Counted from the stretch's first letter, positions 1 through 8,792 are shown. The stretch is 64,000 nucleotides of DNA from CBDCGS01 sp965216915 (GCA_965216915.1 CBDCGS010000010.1:186001-250000); one strand, 5' to 3'. The notes: generated from the letters alone by a model not told the origin. Translations and numbers: made by a program.

Positions 1-464
1 TCGCCCGCGAAGAGCGAGATGCCGAGATCGACCGCCTCTTGGATGTCGGGCGGCAGCGTGTCGAGCATGGCGAGGCAGCCCGAGACGTGGAAGCCGCCGA
101 TCGCGACCTGCAGGCCGGCCGCACGGAAGCGCCGCGCCATGTCCATCGCGCGCGGGAACTGGTTGGACTGCACGCCCACCATGCAGACCAGTCCGCCCGC
201 CGGGTTCGCCTTGAGCCGCCTGATGATGCGGCTGACGGGCACGACCGCGTTCACCTCGTCATAGGGGTTGATCTCGATGTCGACCTCGTCGCCCAGCACG
301 CGGCGCCCGGCCATCTCCCGCGTGATGCCGTAGAGGCAGGCGAGCGAGTTGGACGGGATCCACGCTTTCCACCATTGGATGACATAGCCGTCATCGTCGT
401 AGTGCGACGGCTTGATCAGCTCGACGTAGAAGGTGCGGCGCGCGCCGCCTTCAAGTGCCGCCAT
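1..464 (-). CDS. B12-binding radical SAM protein, N-terminal part (runs off window)
   Basis: The gene reads leftward and is cut by the window edge, so only about 154 N-terminal residues are visible. They include a segment reading IGGFHVSG after a Rossmann-like stretch (GLVCMVGVQSNQFPRAMDMA), typical of the cobalamin-binding domain at the front of B12-dependent radical SAM enzymes. The radical SAM CxxxCxxC motif is not yet reached. The ATG at 464 is preceded by GGGAGG with 5-nt spacing. Members of this superfamily methylate or rearrange unreactive carbons, but the substrate cannot be read from this part. It is divergent from the membrane-protein gene at 675, with about 210 bp between. Confidence 0.75.
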   Translation of the reverse strand, partial: MAALEGGARRTFYVELIKPSHYDDDGYVIQWWKAWIPSNSLACLYGITREMAGRRVLGDEVDIEINPYDEVNAVVPVSRIIRRLKANPAGGLVCMVGVQSNQFPRAMDMARRFRAAGLQVAIGGFHVSGCLAMLDTLPPDIQEAVDLGISLFAG

Positions 465-674
465 GTCGGCCTCCCATGCCAGGTCCCTCAGGGCCGCGCC
501 CCGATGCGGCGCGATGCGACGCGACGATGATACAGCGATTTGCGCGCGATTGAAGCCAACCTGTCGGCGCGCCCCAAAGATCGCACGGAGCTCTTTTCAA
601 GCGTGCGCAAAGCATGAACCATTGTTGGCGCGATTCGCTTTCGCGCCGTCACCGCACCGCCGATCGGAGCTCGC

Positions 675-2021
675 TTGAACGGCATCTTCTTCGCGATCGT
701 GCTGATCGCCTTCGTGGTTGCGGCCATCCGTCATCTGCCGTGGCTCGCCGGCACGGGCGATACGATCCCGATGGAGGTGCTCGGCACGGCGATGATCGAA
801 GCCGCGACCGGCGCGGTGACCCTCGCGATCGGGCTCGTCGGCGTGATGGCGCTCTTCCTCGGCCTCATGAAGGTCGCCGAAGCCGGTGGGTTGCTGGTGA
901 TCATCGCGCGGCTCGTGCGCCCGCTCATGGTGCGGCTCTTTCCCGAGGTGCCCGCCGAGCACCCGGCGATGGGCGCGATGATCCTCAACATGTCGGCCAA
1001 CCTGCTCGGCCTCGGCAACGCCGCGACGCCTTTCGGCATTCGCGCGATGCAGGAGCTTAACAAGCTCAACCCCGTGCAGGGCACCGCGACCAACGCGATG
1101 ATCCTGTTTCTCGCGATCAACACCTCGAGCGTCACCTTGCTTGCGACGGGCGTGGTGGCGCTCCGTGCCTCCGCCGGCTCCGCCGACCCGGCGGGCATCA
1201 TCCCGACGACGCTCGTGGCGACGGCCTGCTCGACCACCGCCGCGATCATCATCGCGAAGCTCTGCGTGCGCTGGTTGCCGCCGCAGCGCGCGCTTCCCGA
1301 TGCCGAGCCTGCGGGCGGGGCGGACGACAAGCCCGCGCCGGTGCCCAAGGAGCTCGACGACAGCGCGCCCGCCCTCGAGATGACCGAGGAGCAGCGCACG
1401 CTCGCCGAGAAGGCGGCGCGGCCCTATCCGGCGTGGGTGTCCTTCACCGCGCTTCTTTGTCTCGCGGGCTTCATCCCGCTCACCATCTATTTCGGCCGCA
1501 CCATCGCGCCCTGGATCATTCCGAGCCTCATGGTCGGGCTGCTCGCCTTCGGCATCGCAAAGCGCGTGCGCATCTACGAGGCGTTCGTCGAGGGCGCGCG
1601 CGACGGTTTTCAGGTGGCGCTCCGCATCATCCCCTATCTGGTCGCGATCCTCGTCGCGGTCGGCATGTTTCGCGCAAGCGGCGCGATGGACTTGATCATC
1701 GAGCCGCTCGGCTCGGTGACGCGCCATGTCGGCCTGCCGCCCGAGGCGCTGCCGATGGCGCTCCTGCGTCCGCTTTCCGGCTCCGGCGCCTACGGCATCG
1801 TCGCCTCGCTGATCAACGATCCGGCGATCGGGCCCGACAGCTACACGGGTTATCTCGTGAGCACGCTCCAAGGCTCCACGGAGACGACCTTCTACGTGCT
1901 CGCGGTCTATTTCGGCGCCGTCCACATCCGGCGCATCCGTCACGCGCTGGTGCCGGCGCTGAGCGCCGATCTCGTCGGCGTGATCGCGGCGGTCGCCATC
2001 GTCTCCGCGCTCTACGGTTAG
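675..2021 (+). CDS. Fused SpmA-SpmB nucleoside-recognition (Gate) membrane protein
   Basis: This 448-residue polytopic membrane protein joins two Gate-type halves. The first half (about 1-200) contains NMSANLLGLGNAATPFGIRA, the hallmark of spore maturation protein A. The second (about 250-448) contains RPLSGSGAYGIVASL and STLQGSTETTFYVLAVYFGA, the hallmark of SpmB. In Bacillus these are two proteins needed for spore core dehydration; fused copies occur in non-sporulating Gram-negatives, where the role is unclear (transport of a small molecule is an inference). A charged linker of about 50 residues separates the halves. The start is TTG at 675 with GGAG 5 nt upstream; no ATG fits better. Family assignment is firm, function is not. 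Confidence 0.85.
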   Translation: MNGIFFAIVLIAFVVAAIRHLPWLAGTGDTIPMEVLGTAMIEAATGAVTLAIGLVGVMALFLGLMKVAEAGGLLVIIARLVRPLMVRLFPEVPAEHPAMGAMILNMSANLLGLGNAATPFGIRAMQELNKLNPVQGTATNAMILFLAINTSSVTLLATGVVALRASAGSADPAGIIPTTLVATACSTTAAIIIAKLCVRWLPPQRALPDAEPAGGADDKPAPVPKELDDSAPALEMTEEQRTLAEKAARPYPAWVSFTALLCLAGFIPLTIYFGRTIAPWIIPSLMVGLLAFGIAKRVRIYEAFVEGARDGFQVALRIIPYLVAILVAVGMFRASGAMDLIIEPLGSVTRHVGLPPEALPMALLRPLSGSGAYGIVASLINDPAIGPDSYTGYLVSTLQGSTETTFYVLAVYFGAVHIRRIRHALVPALSADLVGVIAAVAIVSALYG

Positions 2022-2072
2022 GGGTGTTGTCTTATGTTTGAGCCGTTTGACCGGCTGTTAGGGGGGTCGACG

Positions 2073-2777
2073 ATGACGCGCCGGCTGATGTGTTCCGTGA
2101 TCACTGTTGCCGCCGTGATCGTCGGCGCGAGCCTCGGCGTACGCGCGCAAGCGCCGGACAATGAGGAAATGCTCTCGATCACGGTCGGTGAGATGGCCGC
2201 GGGCGCGACGGTCACCCCCGCAACGGATGCGGCGTTGGCGCTAAAAATGGGGGTCGACGTCAAGCTCGTGTCGCGCGGCATGCTGGAGTCCGTGGAAGGC
2301 ATCGAGGTGCAATGTCGCCTCTACTCGCGGCTCTTCGCTGCGCGCGCGGGCGAGGGGAGGGGCCCGATGGTCGGCTTCGGCCAGGCGCTCCTCATGCGCG
2401 CGGGCGTGGACCACACGCCGCATCTCCTGCCGGCACATGTGCGCCCGGCGGTGACGTCCACCGTCGCCGAGTTCGACGGGAGCCTCATCAATGCGACGGT
2501 CGAGATCCGGTTCGCGCCCAGGCGCGCGGCAAGCCCTCCGATCGAGGCGTGGACCGACGGCGAATGCTTCATCAACGTGCTGCGGTCCGACGGCGCGCAC
2601 ACGGCGCCGGCGGTCTGCGAGGAAGGTGCGTTTGGCGCCGCTTATGAGGGCGGGCCCGCGCCTTTGGAAAATTGCGTGTGGCCAGGCACCGAGCCCGCGG
2701 ACGCGCGGGCGACATTCAAGCGGCCCGGACTAAATCTGGCGGGCGGTGGTGCCCCGGACGGGTCGGCCGTTGAGTGA
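2073..2777 (+). CDS. Secreted hypothetical protein, paralogue A
   Basis: The 234-residue product has a signal peptide (MTRRLMCSVITVAAV, cleavage after VRAQA, about residue 26) and no membrane segment afterwards. I do not recognise a family. It shares a skeleton with the next gene: V(Q/H)C(R/V)(L/V)YSR, then IEAWTDGECFI, then CVWPGTEPADA followed by KRPGL. Conserved cysteines at these places suggest a disulfide-stabilised periplasmic fold. The ATG at 2073 follows a run of six Gs (2061-2066) that can serve as ribosome binding site; an upstream ATG at 2034 is in frame but would bury the signal peptide. It heads three secreted-protein genes (2073, 2817, 3441) on one strand. Confidence 0.6.
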   Translation: MTRRLMCSVITVAAVIVGASLGVRAQAPDNEEMLSITVGEMAAGATVTPATDAALALKMGVDVKLVSRGMLESVEGIEVQCRLYSRLFAARAGEGRGPMVGFGQALLMRAGVDHTPHLLPAHVRPAVTSTVAEFDGSLINATVEIRFAPRRAASPPIEAWTDGECFINVLRSDGAHTAPAVCEEGAFGAAYEGGPAPLENCVWPGTEPADARATFKRPGLNLAGGGAPDGSAVE

Positions 2778-2816
2778 GACGCAGGTGCACGAAGGCCGCT
2801 TGAGGGGAGGATTGTG

Positions 2817-3437
2817 ATGAACCCGCTGTTCTTGACCGCCCGCATCGCGGTGCTTCTGATCGTCGCGATGGTGGCCGCGAGGGCTACGCTCGCGCAAGAG
2901 GGCGCGGGCCAAGACGACGACCACGAACCACTACCCGGGCTCGACGACGAGGCGCCCAACCCGGTCGAGTTCGAGATCAAGGTGCCGGTTCGGCTCAGCG
3001 GTCTCGTCGACGACGTCGAACGGGTGGTCGTGCATTGCGTGGTCTATTCGCGGTTCCAAACCGGTGCGCTCGGCGGCGGGAAGACCGTGTTGTCCCGCGG
3101 TGGTCGGCCGGGATTCGATGGGTCCGCCTTCCAGGGTGTGGTCACGGTCCCAATCCGTGAAGCATCGGATCTTGGGCCCAATGACGTCCCGATCGACGCA
3201 TGGATGGAGGGGATGTGCCTTCTCACCATTGAGACGGGGAGGTCCCGCGAGGATCAGCGCACATTTGTCGAGCGCGCGCTCGGCACGCCGCTCCTGCCGC
3301 TCGATTGTACCGCGCGGCGATCACCATCGATCGGCCCGCAACACCTGGCGCGGTGCGTCTGGCCCGGCACGCGGCCCAGCGACGCGATGGTCGAATTTCA
3401 CCGTCCGGGTTTCGAGCCGCCCGGAGATGGCGAGTAG
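2817..3437 (+). CDS. Secreted hypothetical protein, paralogue B
   Basis: The 206-residue product has a signal peptide (MNPLFLTARIAVLLIVAMVA, cleavage near ATLAQ), then an acidic Asp/Glu-rich segment and a domain matching the previous gene in motif order: VVHCVVYSRF, IDAWMEGMCLLTI, CVWPGTRPSDA and HRPGF. The two genes are therefore a tandem duplication that has diverged. The ATG at 2817 has a strong GGGGAGG 6 nt upstream, better placed than the GTG at 2814. The gene ends 3 nt before the lectin gene, so the two are probably co-translated. No enzyme motif is visible; a structural or binding role outside the cytoplasm is an inference. Confidence 0.6.
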   Translation: MNPLFLTARIAVLLIVAMVAARATLAQEGAGQDDDHEPLPGLDDEAPNPVEFEIKVPVRLSGLVDDVERVVVHCVVYSRFQTGALGGGKTVLSRGGRPGFDGSAFQGVVTVPIREASDLGPNDVPIDAWMEGMCLLTIETGRSREDQRTFVERALGTPLLPLDCTARRSPSIGPQHLARCVWPGTRPSDAMVEFHRPGFEPPGDGE

Positions 3438-3440
3438 CCG

Positions 3441-4232
3441 ATGATGCCCACGGCAGGAACCTGGTTCCGGTCCTCTGTGCTCGGCGCGCTCGCGTTCATC
3501 GGGTGCGCGGCGACGGGGTCGTTGCTGGCGGCGCAGGAACTCCGTGACGTGACACTGCAAGACCCGCTGGCGTTCACGGGCTGGGGCAAGGTTGCCGATC
3601 CGGTCACACCCAGCGGACTGAGCTTCAGGGGCTGGGGCGCGATCGCGGACATGCCCGCGCCCAAGGCGCTGACCTTCGCGGGCTGGGGCGGCACCGTGTC
3701 GGCCGGCCCGATTACGCTGAGCTTTGCGGGGTGGAACGAGCGCGCCGCCGCCGGTCCCGTGACCGTGACCTTCGAAGGGGTGAAGGACTTGCCGCCGCCC
3801 TGCCATCCGCGCGACATCGCCGCCGGGGTGCCGGCCGCACCGCCGCGGGTCGGCGGCAACGGCCATCTCTATCAGATCTTCACCTGCCAGGTGGATTGGC
3901 CGACGGCGGTCTCCGCCTGCGCGGCGGCCGGTGCGAACCTGGTGACGATCGGCTCGGCGGGCGAGCAGGATCTCGTGGCGGCGCTCGGCACGCGCTGCCC
4001 CGGCGCCGGCTGTTGGATCGGCGCCTCGGATGCGGCGACGGAAGGGCGCTTCGAGTGGGTGACGGGCGAACCGCTCGGCTTCACCAATTGGGCGGGCGGC
4101 GAGCCCAACGACCATTGCGACGGCGAGGACTTCGTGCATATCGGGCGCAGCGGCGAATGGAACGACCAGGAGGCGGATGGCGGCTGCAACGGCTGGGGCC
4201 TGATGGGCTTCGTCTGCGAGTGGCCGCGCTGA
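3441..4232 (+). CDS. Secreted C-type lectin-domain protein with GW-type repeats
   Basis: The 263-residue product begins with an export signal; a Cys at 22 after AFIG could be a lipoprotein site, though the -3 residue is atypical. Residues 43-113 hold five spaced copies of a short unit, (L/V)(A/S/T)F-x-GW(G/N), at about 43, 60, 77, 93 and 108 (the last degenerate). Residues 140-263 form a C-type lectin fold: WIGASD at 192, EWVTGEPLGFTNW, the EPN mannose-type calcium motif at 221, EWND at 239 and a closing FVCEW, with cysteines spaced for disulfides. The EPN/WND pair suggests Ca-dependent binding of mannose-like sugars. It follows the paralogue pair in the same orientation with a 3-nt gap. Confidence 0.75.
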   Translation: MMPTAGTWFRSSVLGALAFIGCAATGSLLAAQELRDVTLQDPLAFTGWGKVADPVTPSGLSFRGWGAIADMPAPKALTFAGWGGTVSAGPITLSFAGWNERAAAGPVTVTFEGVKDLPPPCHPRDIAAGVPAAPPRVGGNGHLYQIFTCQVDWPTAVSACAAAGANLVTIGSAGEQDLVAALGTRCPGAGCWIGASDAATEGRFEWVTGEPLGFTNWAGGEPNDHCDGEDFVHIGRSGEWNDQEADGGCNGWGLMGFVCEWPR

Positions 4233-4328
4233 GCACGCCCTGCTGCCCGGTAGTGCGGAAGGCGGCGCGGCGACGGCGGGGCTTGTCAATCACGCCCGCC
4301 GGATGCTAACGGAACGGTCTCGTGGAGC

Positions 4329-4403
4329 GGGCGCGTAGCTCAGCGGGAGAGCGCCGCGTTGACATCGCGGAGGTCGTTGGTTCAATCCCAGCCGCGCCCA
4401 CCA
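4329..4403 (+). tRNA. tRNA-Val (anticodon GAC)
   Basis: The 75-nt sequence folds as a complete cloverleaf. The acceptor stem is GGGCGCG with CGCGCCC, the anticodon stem is CCGCG/CGCGG around the loop TTGACAT (anticodon GAC, reading GUC), and the T arm is GTTGG-TTCAATC-CCAGC. The CCA end is encoded at 4401-4403. Confidence 0.95.
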
Positions 4404-4770
4404 CCACGCCTTCAACCGCATATCCCTGCGATCGCCGCACGGCAGCGAGATGCCGCTCGGCGCCGCGCGCGTTCGCCCTCGGCGTTTGCACCGACGCGTT
4501 TTGCCTAATTTGTGCCCCAATCGGTGCGTTGCCGCGCACGACGATGCCGCCGTCGCGATCGCGCGTGTCGTGGTCGTCGTCTGTGTCGAGGTCGCGCCGC
4601 CTGCGCGGCCGGTCGACCGGTCGTGTCGTCACGGTGGCTCTCCACATCGCGTCAAACGGACGCGGAGGCTAGGCCGGAAAGCCGATCTCGGTCCAAGGCG
4701 AACGCGCAGGATGCGTTTGCGCAGGGCGCGCCGCTCTTTACCGCGCCGCCTGCCGCCGCCGGCGTTCTAT
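4404..4770. other. Intergenic stretch, nothing recognised
   Basis: These 367 bp lie between tRNA-Val and the convergent end of the ribokinase gene. Open frames here are long only because stop codons are rare in GC-rich DNA; none has a ribosome binding site or recognisable protein. No clear terminator hairpin was seen. Confidence 0.5.
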
Positions 4771-5676
4771 CTAGCGACCGGCGAGGAACGCCTGCACGTC
4801 GGCACGGCGTATCGGCTGCCCGTCGGGCGCCGCCGACACGTGGAGTGCCGCGGCCGCCTGGGCATAGCGGAGTGCTGTGTCGAGCGGTGTGTTCTGGCAA
4901 AGCCCGCTCGCCAGCGCGCCGACCAGCACGTCGCCCGCGCCGTGCGTCGAGCGCGCGTCCACGGGAAACGCGCCGCAGTGCGCGCCCGGGCCGCGACCAT
5001 TGCAAACGGCAACGCCCTCCGCGCCGAGCGAGACGAGCGCGGTGCGCGTGCCGGCCGCGAGGGTCTCCGCGGCGGCCACCGCGTCATCGGGCGGTGCCAC
5101 GGCGTGGCCGACGAGGGTCGCGGCCTCGCCGCAGTTCACGACCAGGAAATCGACGAGGGCCACGAGATCCGGCGGCAGGGGCCGCGCGGGCGCCGCGTTG
5201 AGCACGACCGTCGCACCGGCGCCGCGCGCCTTGCGCGCCGCGTCGAGATTGCAGGCCTCGGGAATCTCGTTCTGGAGGAGCACGACGCGCGTGCCCTCGG
5301 GTACCGCGATCCCCGTGGCGTCGAGAGCGAGATTGGCGCCCGAGACGATCACCGCCCCGTAGTCGCCGCTCTTCTCGACGATCGCGACGCTCATGCCCGA
5401 CGCGCCGGCGCCGCGCTGCACCCCGCTAGGGTCCACGCCCGCATCCGCGAGGTGGGTGAGCAGCACATCCGCCTGCGCATCATCGCCAACCCGCCCGATC
5501 ATCGCGGTGCGCGCGCCATGATGTGCCGCGGCGACCGCCTGGTTGCCGCCCTTGCCGCCGCAGACATAGGCGACCTCGGTGCCGGCGACGGTCTCGTCGC
5601 GCGCCGGCAGATGGGATGCGTGCATGACGATGTCGTAGTGCAGGGAGCCGACGACCAGCACCTCGGGCGCGGGCAT
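4771..5676 (-). CDS. Ribokinase-like PfkB-family sugar kinase
   Basis: The 301-residue product is a PfkB/ribokinase fold enzyme that phosphorylates a sugar with ATP. The N-terminal Gly-rich substrate motif GGKGGNQA is at 40-47, and the C-terminal signature STHGAGD at 243-249 supplies the anion hole and the catalytic Asp249. Ribokinases usually have DTTGAGD, so the two residues before GAGD differ. The length is normal. The gene is last in a leftward operon after an SDR dehydrogenase and a TIM-barrel isomerase, so the likely role is the kinase step of a small sugar or polyol pathway. Ribose itself is the default guess, but the neighbours are not a standard rbs operon. Confidence 0.8.
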   Translation of the reverse strand: MPAPEVLVVGSLHYDIVMHASHLPARDETVAGTEVAYVCGGKGGNQAVAAAHHGARTAMIGRVGDDAQADVLLTHLADAGVDPSGVQRGAGASGMSVAIVEKSGDYGAVIVSGANLALDATGIAVPEGTRVVLLQNEIPEACNLDAARKARGAGATVVLNAAPARPLPPDLVALVDFLVVNCGEAATLVGHAVAPPDDAVAAAETLAAGTRTALVSLGAEGVAVCNGRGPGAHCGAFPVDARSTHGAGDVLVGALASGLCQNTPLDTALRYAQAAAALHVSAAPDGQPIRRADVQAFLAGR

Positions 5677-5684
5677 CGCGGCGT

Positions 5685-6674
5685 CTAGCCGTAGAGCGCG
5701 CGGGCGACGATGCGCTGGCTTGCGGCGGCGTCCTGGCGCGTGATCGCGTCCGCCAAGGCTGCGTCGTCGCGAAGCCGCGCGGCGACCCCGCGCAGGGTTT
5801 CCATCGTCGCGATGTTGGTGGCGGCCTCCTGCACGGGATCGAGGCCCGACTGGTCGGGGAAGGTGTCGAAATAGAGCGCGCGGTCGTAGCCCATGCGCTC
5901 GAGCGCGACGAGCAGCTCGACCGTCTGGATCGGGTGCACGCTGCCGACCATCAGGCCGTCGTCCCGCTTGCCGTAGCCGTCATTGAGCTGCACGCCGAGG
6001 AGCTGGCTGTGCCGGTCCACCAGATAGGCGGCATGGGCCGGCATCTCGTCCGCATAGAGCACATGCGCGAAGTCGAGCGTGACGCCGATGTTGGGCGCGC
6101 CGACCTCGTTGACCGCGAGCAGCGTCGTGCCGACATCGGGCACGAGGGAGTAGGCGCGCGGCTCGTTGGGCTTGTATTCGACGGCGATCGTCACGCCCGG
6201 CAGGTGGGACGCCACGGCACCCAGCGCCTCGATGGTGTCATCCCAGAGACGCGCGTAGTCGACCTGAAACGAATAGTCGAAGCCGTCCTGGCCGAGCCAG
6301 AGCGTGAGCAGGTCGCCGCCCATCTCGGCGAGGGCGTCGGCGCCGCGCTTGGTCATGTCGATCGCGGCGCGCCGGATGAGCGGATCGGGGTTGGTGAAGG
6401 CGCCGAGCTTGAAGCGCTCGTCCGAGTAGTAGCGCATCGCGACGCTGTTGAGGCGCATCCCGAGCGCGTCGAGCCGGTCCGCCAGGTCCCGCGGCGTGGT
6501 CTGGGCGAAGTGGTCGGGAAAGTTCAGATCGGCGGCGTTGAGCCCCTCGACCGTCGCCGCGCGCGCGAGCAGATCCGCGGTCGTGACGCGGTTCTTGCCC
6601 GGCCAGTAGGCGTCCGCACCGATCTTGAAGGCGTTGAGGCGGGCGGCGTAGAGGGGGGTGCGTGCGTTGGCCAT
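5685..6674 (-). CDS. Sugar phosphate isomerase/epimerase-type TIM-barrel protein
   Basis: The 329-residue product belongs to the xylose-isomerase-like TIM-barrel superfamily. Metal ligands appear as the Glu of VEYKPNEP, the Asp of LDFAH, the His/Asp region of QLNDGYG and the final acidic residue of YFDTFP. The ATG at 6674 gives the normal N-terminus (MANARTPLYAARLNAFKIG); an upstream in-frame extension is the tail of the preceding gene read in another frame. It starts 11 nt after the SDR stop and ends 8 nt before the ribokinase start, which indicates one transcript. An aldose-ketose isomerase or epimerase acting between the dehydrogenase and the kinase is the natural inference; the sugar is unknown. 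Confidence 0.8.
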   Translation of the reverse strand: MANARTPLYAARLNAFKIGADAYWPGKNRVTTADLLARAATVEGLNAADLNFPDHFAQTTPRDLADRLDALGMRLNSVAMRYYSDERFKLGAFTNPDPLIRRAAIDMTKRGADALAEMGGDLLTLWLGQDGFDYSFQVDYARLWDDTIEALGAVASHLPGVTIAVEYKPNEPRAYSLVPDVGTTLLAVNEVGAPNIGVTLDFAHVLYADEMPAHAAYLVDRHSQLLGVQLNDGYGKRDDGLMVGSVHPIQTVELLVALERMGYDRALYFDTFPDQSGLDPVQEAATNIATMETLRGVAARLRDDAALADAITRQDAAASQRIVARALYG

Positions 6675-6685
6675 GGCGGGCGCGT

Positions 6686-7522
6686 CTACTCGGCGGCGAA
6701 GGCCGCACCGAGTTCGGCCCACGACGCCGTCATCGCGCTCCAGCTTCGGCCGAGCGTCAGGCCGCCATCGACCACGAGATTGTGCCCGTTCACGAAGCTC
6801 GACTCGTCGCTCGCAAGGTAGACCGCGGCCTGCGCGATATCGTCGGTGATGCCCGCCCGCGGGATCGGCTGCTTGTCGGAGAGCCATTGCGCGACGGGCG
6901 CGAGCTTTTGTTCCGCGACGTCGTGGGAGAGGCCCATGGCGACCCCAAAGATGGGTGTCACGATGCCGCCCGGCGAGATGGCGTTCACGCGCACGCCCGC
7001 CTCACCGAGCTCCGCCGCGACGAAGCGCGTGAGCTGGATCACCGCAGCCTTCGCGGTCGAATAGATCGAGCCGGCATAGCCGGTTCTGATACCGGCGACG
7101 CTCGAGGTGGTGATGATGCTGCCGCTGCCCTGGCGTTTCATCACGGGCGCGGCATGCTTCATGCCCATCACGACGCCGCCGACGAGCGTGTCCATGGCGG
7201 CGCTGTATTCCTCCCAGTCGATGGTTTCGATCGGCCCGCCCGGACCGGCCACGGCGGCATTGTTGAACAGGCAATCGAGCCGGCCGAAGCGCGCGACCGC
7301 GGCGTCGATCATCGCCTTCACGTCCACCTCCTTGGCGACGTCGGTCTGCACGAAGAGCGCGTCGCCGCCGAGCTTGGCGGCCAGCGCCTCGCCGCGCTCG
7401 GCCGAGCGTCCCGCGATCACGACCGTCGCACCCTCGGCGACGAAGATCTCGGCGCAGCGCGCGCCGATGCCGCTCGTGGCACCCGTAATCGCGGCGACCT
7501 TGCCGTTGAGCCTGTTGGGCAT
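6686..7522 (-). CDS. Short-chain dehydrogenase/reductase (SDR)
   Basis: The 278-residue product is a classical SDR. It has the cofactor motif TGATSGIG at 13-20, NNAAV at 87-91, the catalytic Ser at 140-141, Tyr154 and Lys158 (YSTAK), and the VRVNAISPGG motif after the active site. The basic residues after strand 2 (AGRS) lean toward NADP or mixed use. The ATG at 7522 has AGGGAGG 6-7 nt upstream. It is first in the leftward three-gene operon with the isomerase and ribokinase and would oxidise or reduce the sugar or polyol entering the pathway. Confidence 0.88.
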   Translation of the reverse strand: MPNRLNGKVAAITGATSGIGARCAEIFVAEGATVVIAGRSAERGEALAAKLGGDALFVQTDVAKEVDVKAMIDAAVARFGRLDCLFNNAAVAGPGGPIETIDWEEYSAAMDTLVGGVVMGMKHAAPVMKRQGSGSIITTSSVAGIRTGYAGSIYSTAKAAVIQLTRFVAAELGEAGVRVNAISPGGIVTPIFGVAMGLSHDVAEQKLAPVAQWLSDKQPIPRAGITDDIAQAAVYLASDESSFVNGHNLVVDGGLTLGRSWSAMTASWAELGAAFAAE

Positions 7523-7869
7523 GGCGTCCTCCCTTGTCTGCGCAGAATCGGACGACCATACCAGGCAACCAGCCTCAAGAGGCGGGCGACCGTCATCGCG
7601 ATCGACCACCTCCTCGGCCTGCGGCATCGGATCAAGCATTAGATCGGAGTAATTCTGCGATATTTTGATGCTTTCCTGGTAAAAATAAACATAACGCGGG
7701 GAAAGTTTCATATGATACCGAATATATCTCGAACAATTGTGCGAATTTTTATTTCAAGTTACATTGTCGGGCGTGATCGTGCGGGGTGGGATTTCAAGAT
7801 GAAAAATGGACTGGTGTGACGCGAGCAACGCCGCGGCCGGCATCAGAACCGCAGGCGAGGAGCAGTGAG
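7523..7869. other. Divergent intergenic region with an AT-rich core
   Basis: This 347-bp gap separates the leftward sugar operon from the rightward PEP-CTERM gene. From about 7630 to 7790 it is distinctly AT-rich against the surrounding GC-rich sequence, as expected for promoters, and probably holds both start regions. I could not assign a convincing -35/-10 pair, and I did not see the sigma-54 GG-GC pattern that drives some PEP-CTERM genes. Confidence 0.4.
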
Positions 7870-8724
7870 ATGAGGCGTTCGGGATTTTTGTCAGCATGGG
7901 ATGGCGCGCGAGCAGGGCGCTTCTTGTCGGTCTCCCTGCTCGGTGCATGCGCGTTCGCGCTGACGGTGGGCGCACTGGAGGCTCCGGCGGCCTCGGCGGC
8001 CATCACCTATGCAGTCAATGATCACCCCGACGGCGGCCTCAATTGCCGCAGTGCACCGGTCGGCAGCAAAGAGTGCTACATGCTGCGGCTCCAAAACGGC
8101 GACACGTTCTCGGCCGATGCGGCGGGCGCGGGCGTGCAGTTCAGTTTCAGCCCGGGCGCGACGTCCGCGACCATCAGCGGCACCGTGCAGCATTATCAGG
8201 GCGGGGGGTTCTACGACATCTCCGCGGACTTGATGGCGATCGTGCTGACGGACGGCGGCGCCACGAATTGGCATGCGCCGAACCCGTCCAACCTCACCTA
8301 TGACGACATGATCTCGGATCTTCAGGACAATTCGGACGCGACGGCGAGCAACGACGCCACGTTCCGGAACGACTTGGATCGGATCTACTTCGAGTTCGTG
8401 TCGCTCGAGCTCCAACATGCCGGCGGTCCGAACTCCTACACCGGTCCGCTCGTGTGGGATGAGTTCCCGAACGACGGCTCGAAGCTTTTCTTTCTGCAGG
8501 TCAACCATCGCATCAACACCGGTGCCGTCGCAGCGGCCGGCTGGCTCGAGCCGTCGACGACCGCCCGGCGCGTGACCCCGAGCGACTTCCTCTTCGTCTT
8601 GTCGGACGAGCCGCTTCCGCCACCGCCACCGCCGGTCAACATTCCGGAGCCCGCGACGGGCGGCTTGATGCTGTTGGGTGTCGGTGCGCTCGCGTTTGCC
8701 GCCTATCGGCGTCGGCGCGCCTGA
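7870..8724 (+). CDS. PEP-CTERM sorting-domain secreted protein
   Basis: The 284-residue product has a long N-terminal signal (about residues 1-44), an Ala-rich start of the mature protein and a C-terminal sorting signal. That signal is the tripeptide of NIPEPATGG followed by a hydrophobic helix (LMLLGVGALAFAAY) and a basic end (RRRRA). PEP-CTERM proteins are processed by the exosortase system and sent to the envelope or the exopolysaccharide matrix. A run of prolines precedes the signal and works as a spacer. The central domain, about 200 residues with low cysteine, is not recognised. The ATG at 7870 follows GAGGAG. No exosortase or other system gene is in the window. Confidence 0.85.
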   Translation: MRRSGFLSAWDGARAGRFLSVSLLGACAFALTVGALEAPAASAAITYAVNDHPDGGLNCRSAPVGSKECYMLRLQNGDTFSADAAGAGVQFSFSPGATSATISGTVQHYQGGGFYDISADLMAIVLTDGGATNWHAPNPSNLTYDDMISDLQDNSDATASNDATFRNDLDRIYFEFVSLELQHAGGPNSYTGPLVWDEFPNDGSKLFFLQVNHRINTGAVAAAGWLEPSTTARRVTPSDFLFVLSDEPLPPPPPPVNIPEPATGGLMLLGVGALAFAAYRRRRA

Positions 8725-8752
8725 GCGAGACCCTTCGACGATCGAACGTTTT

Positions 8753-8784
8753 GGCGGCGCCGCTCGGTGCCGCCGATTTCGTTT
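8753..8784 (+). terminator. Hairpin terminator after the PEP-CTERM gene
   Basis: GGCGGCGCC (8753-8761) pairs with GGTGCCGCC (8766-8774) as a 9-bp stem with one G-T pair and a 4-nt loop, followed by ATTTCGTTT. The position, 28 bp after the stop, suits a factor-independent terminator with a weak T tract. Confidence 0.6.
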
Positions 8785-8792
8785 GGCCGCGC

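Noticed and set aside
597..1943. 448-residue minus-strand frame opposite the SpmA-SpmB gene
   Set aside because: Composition is dominated by Arg, Asp and His from the reversed codons of the real gene, with no signal, domain or ribosome site.
4450..5688. 412-residue plus-strand frame over the ribokinase gene
   Set aside because: It covers the reverse strand of a clear PfkB kinase; repeated Arg/His-rich stretches mark it as a shadow.
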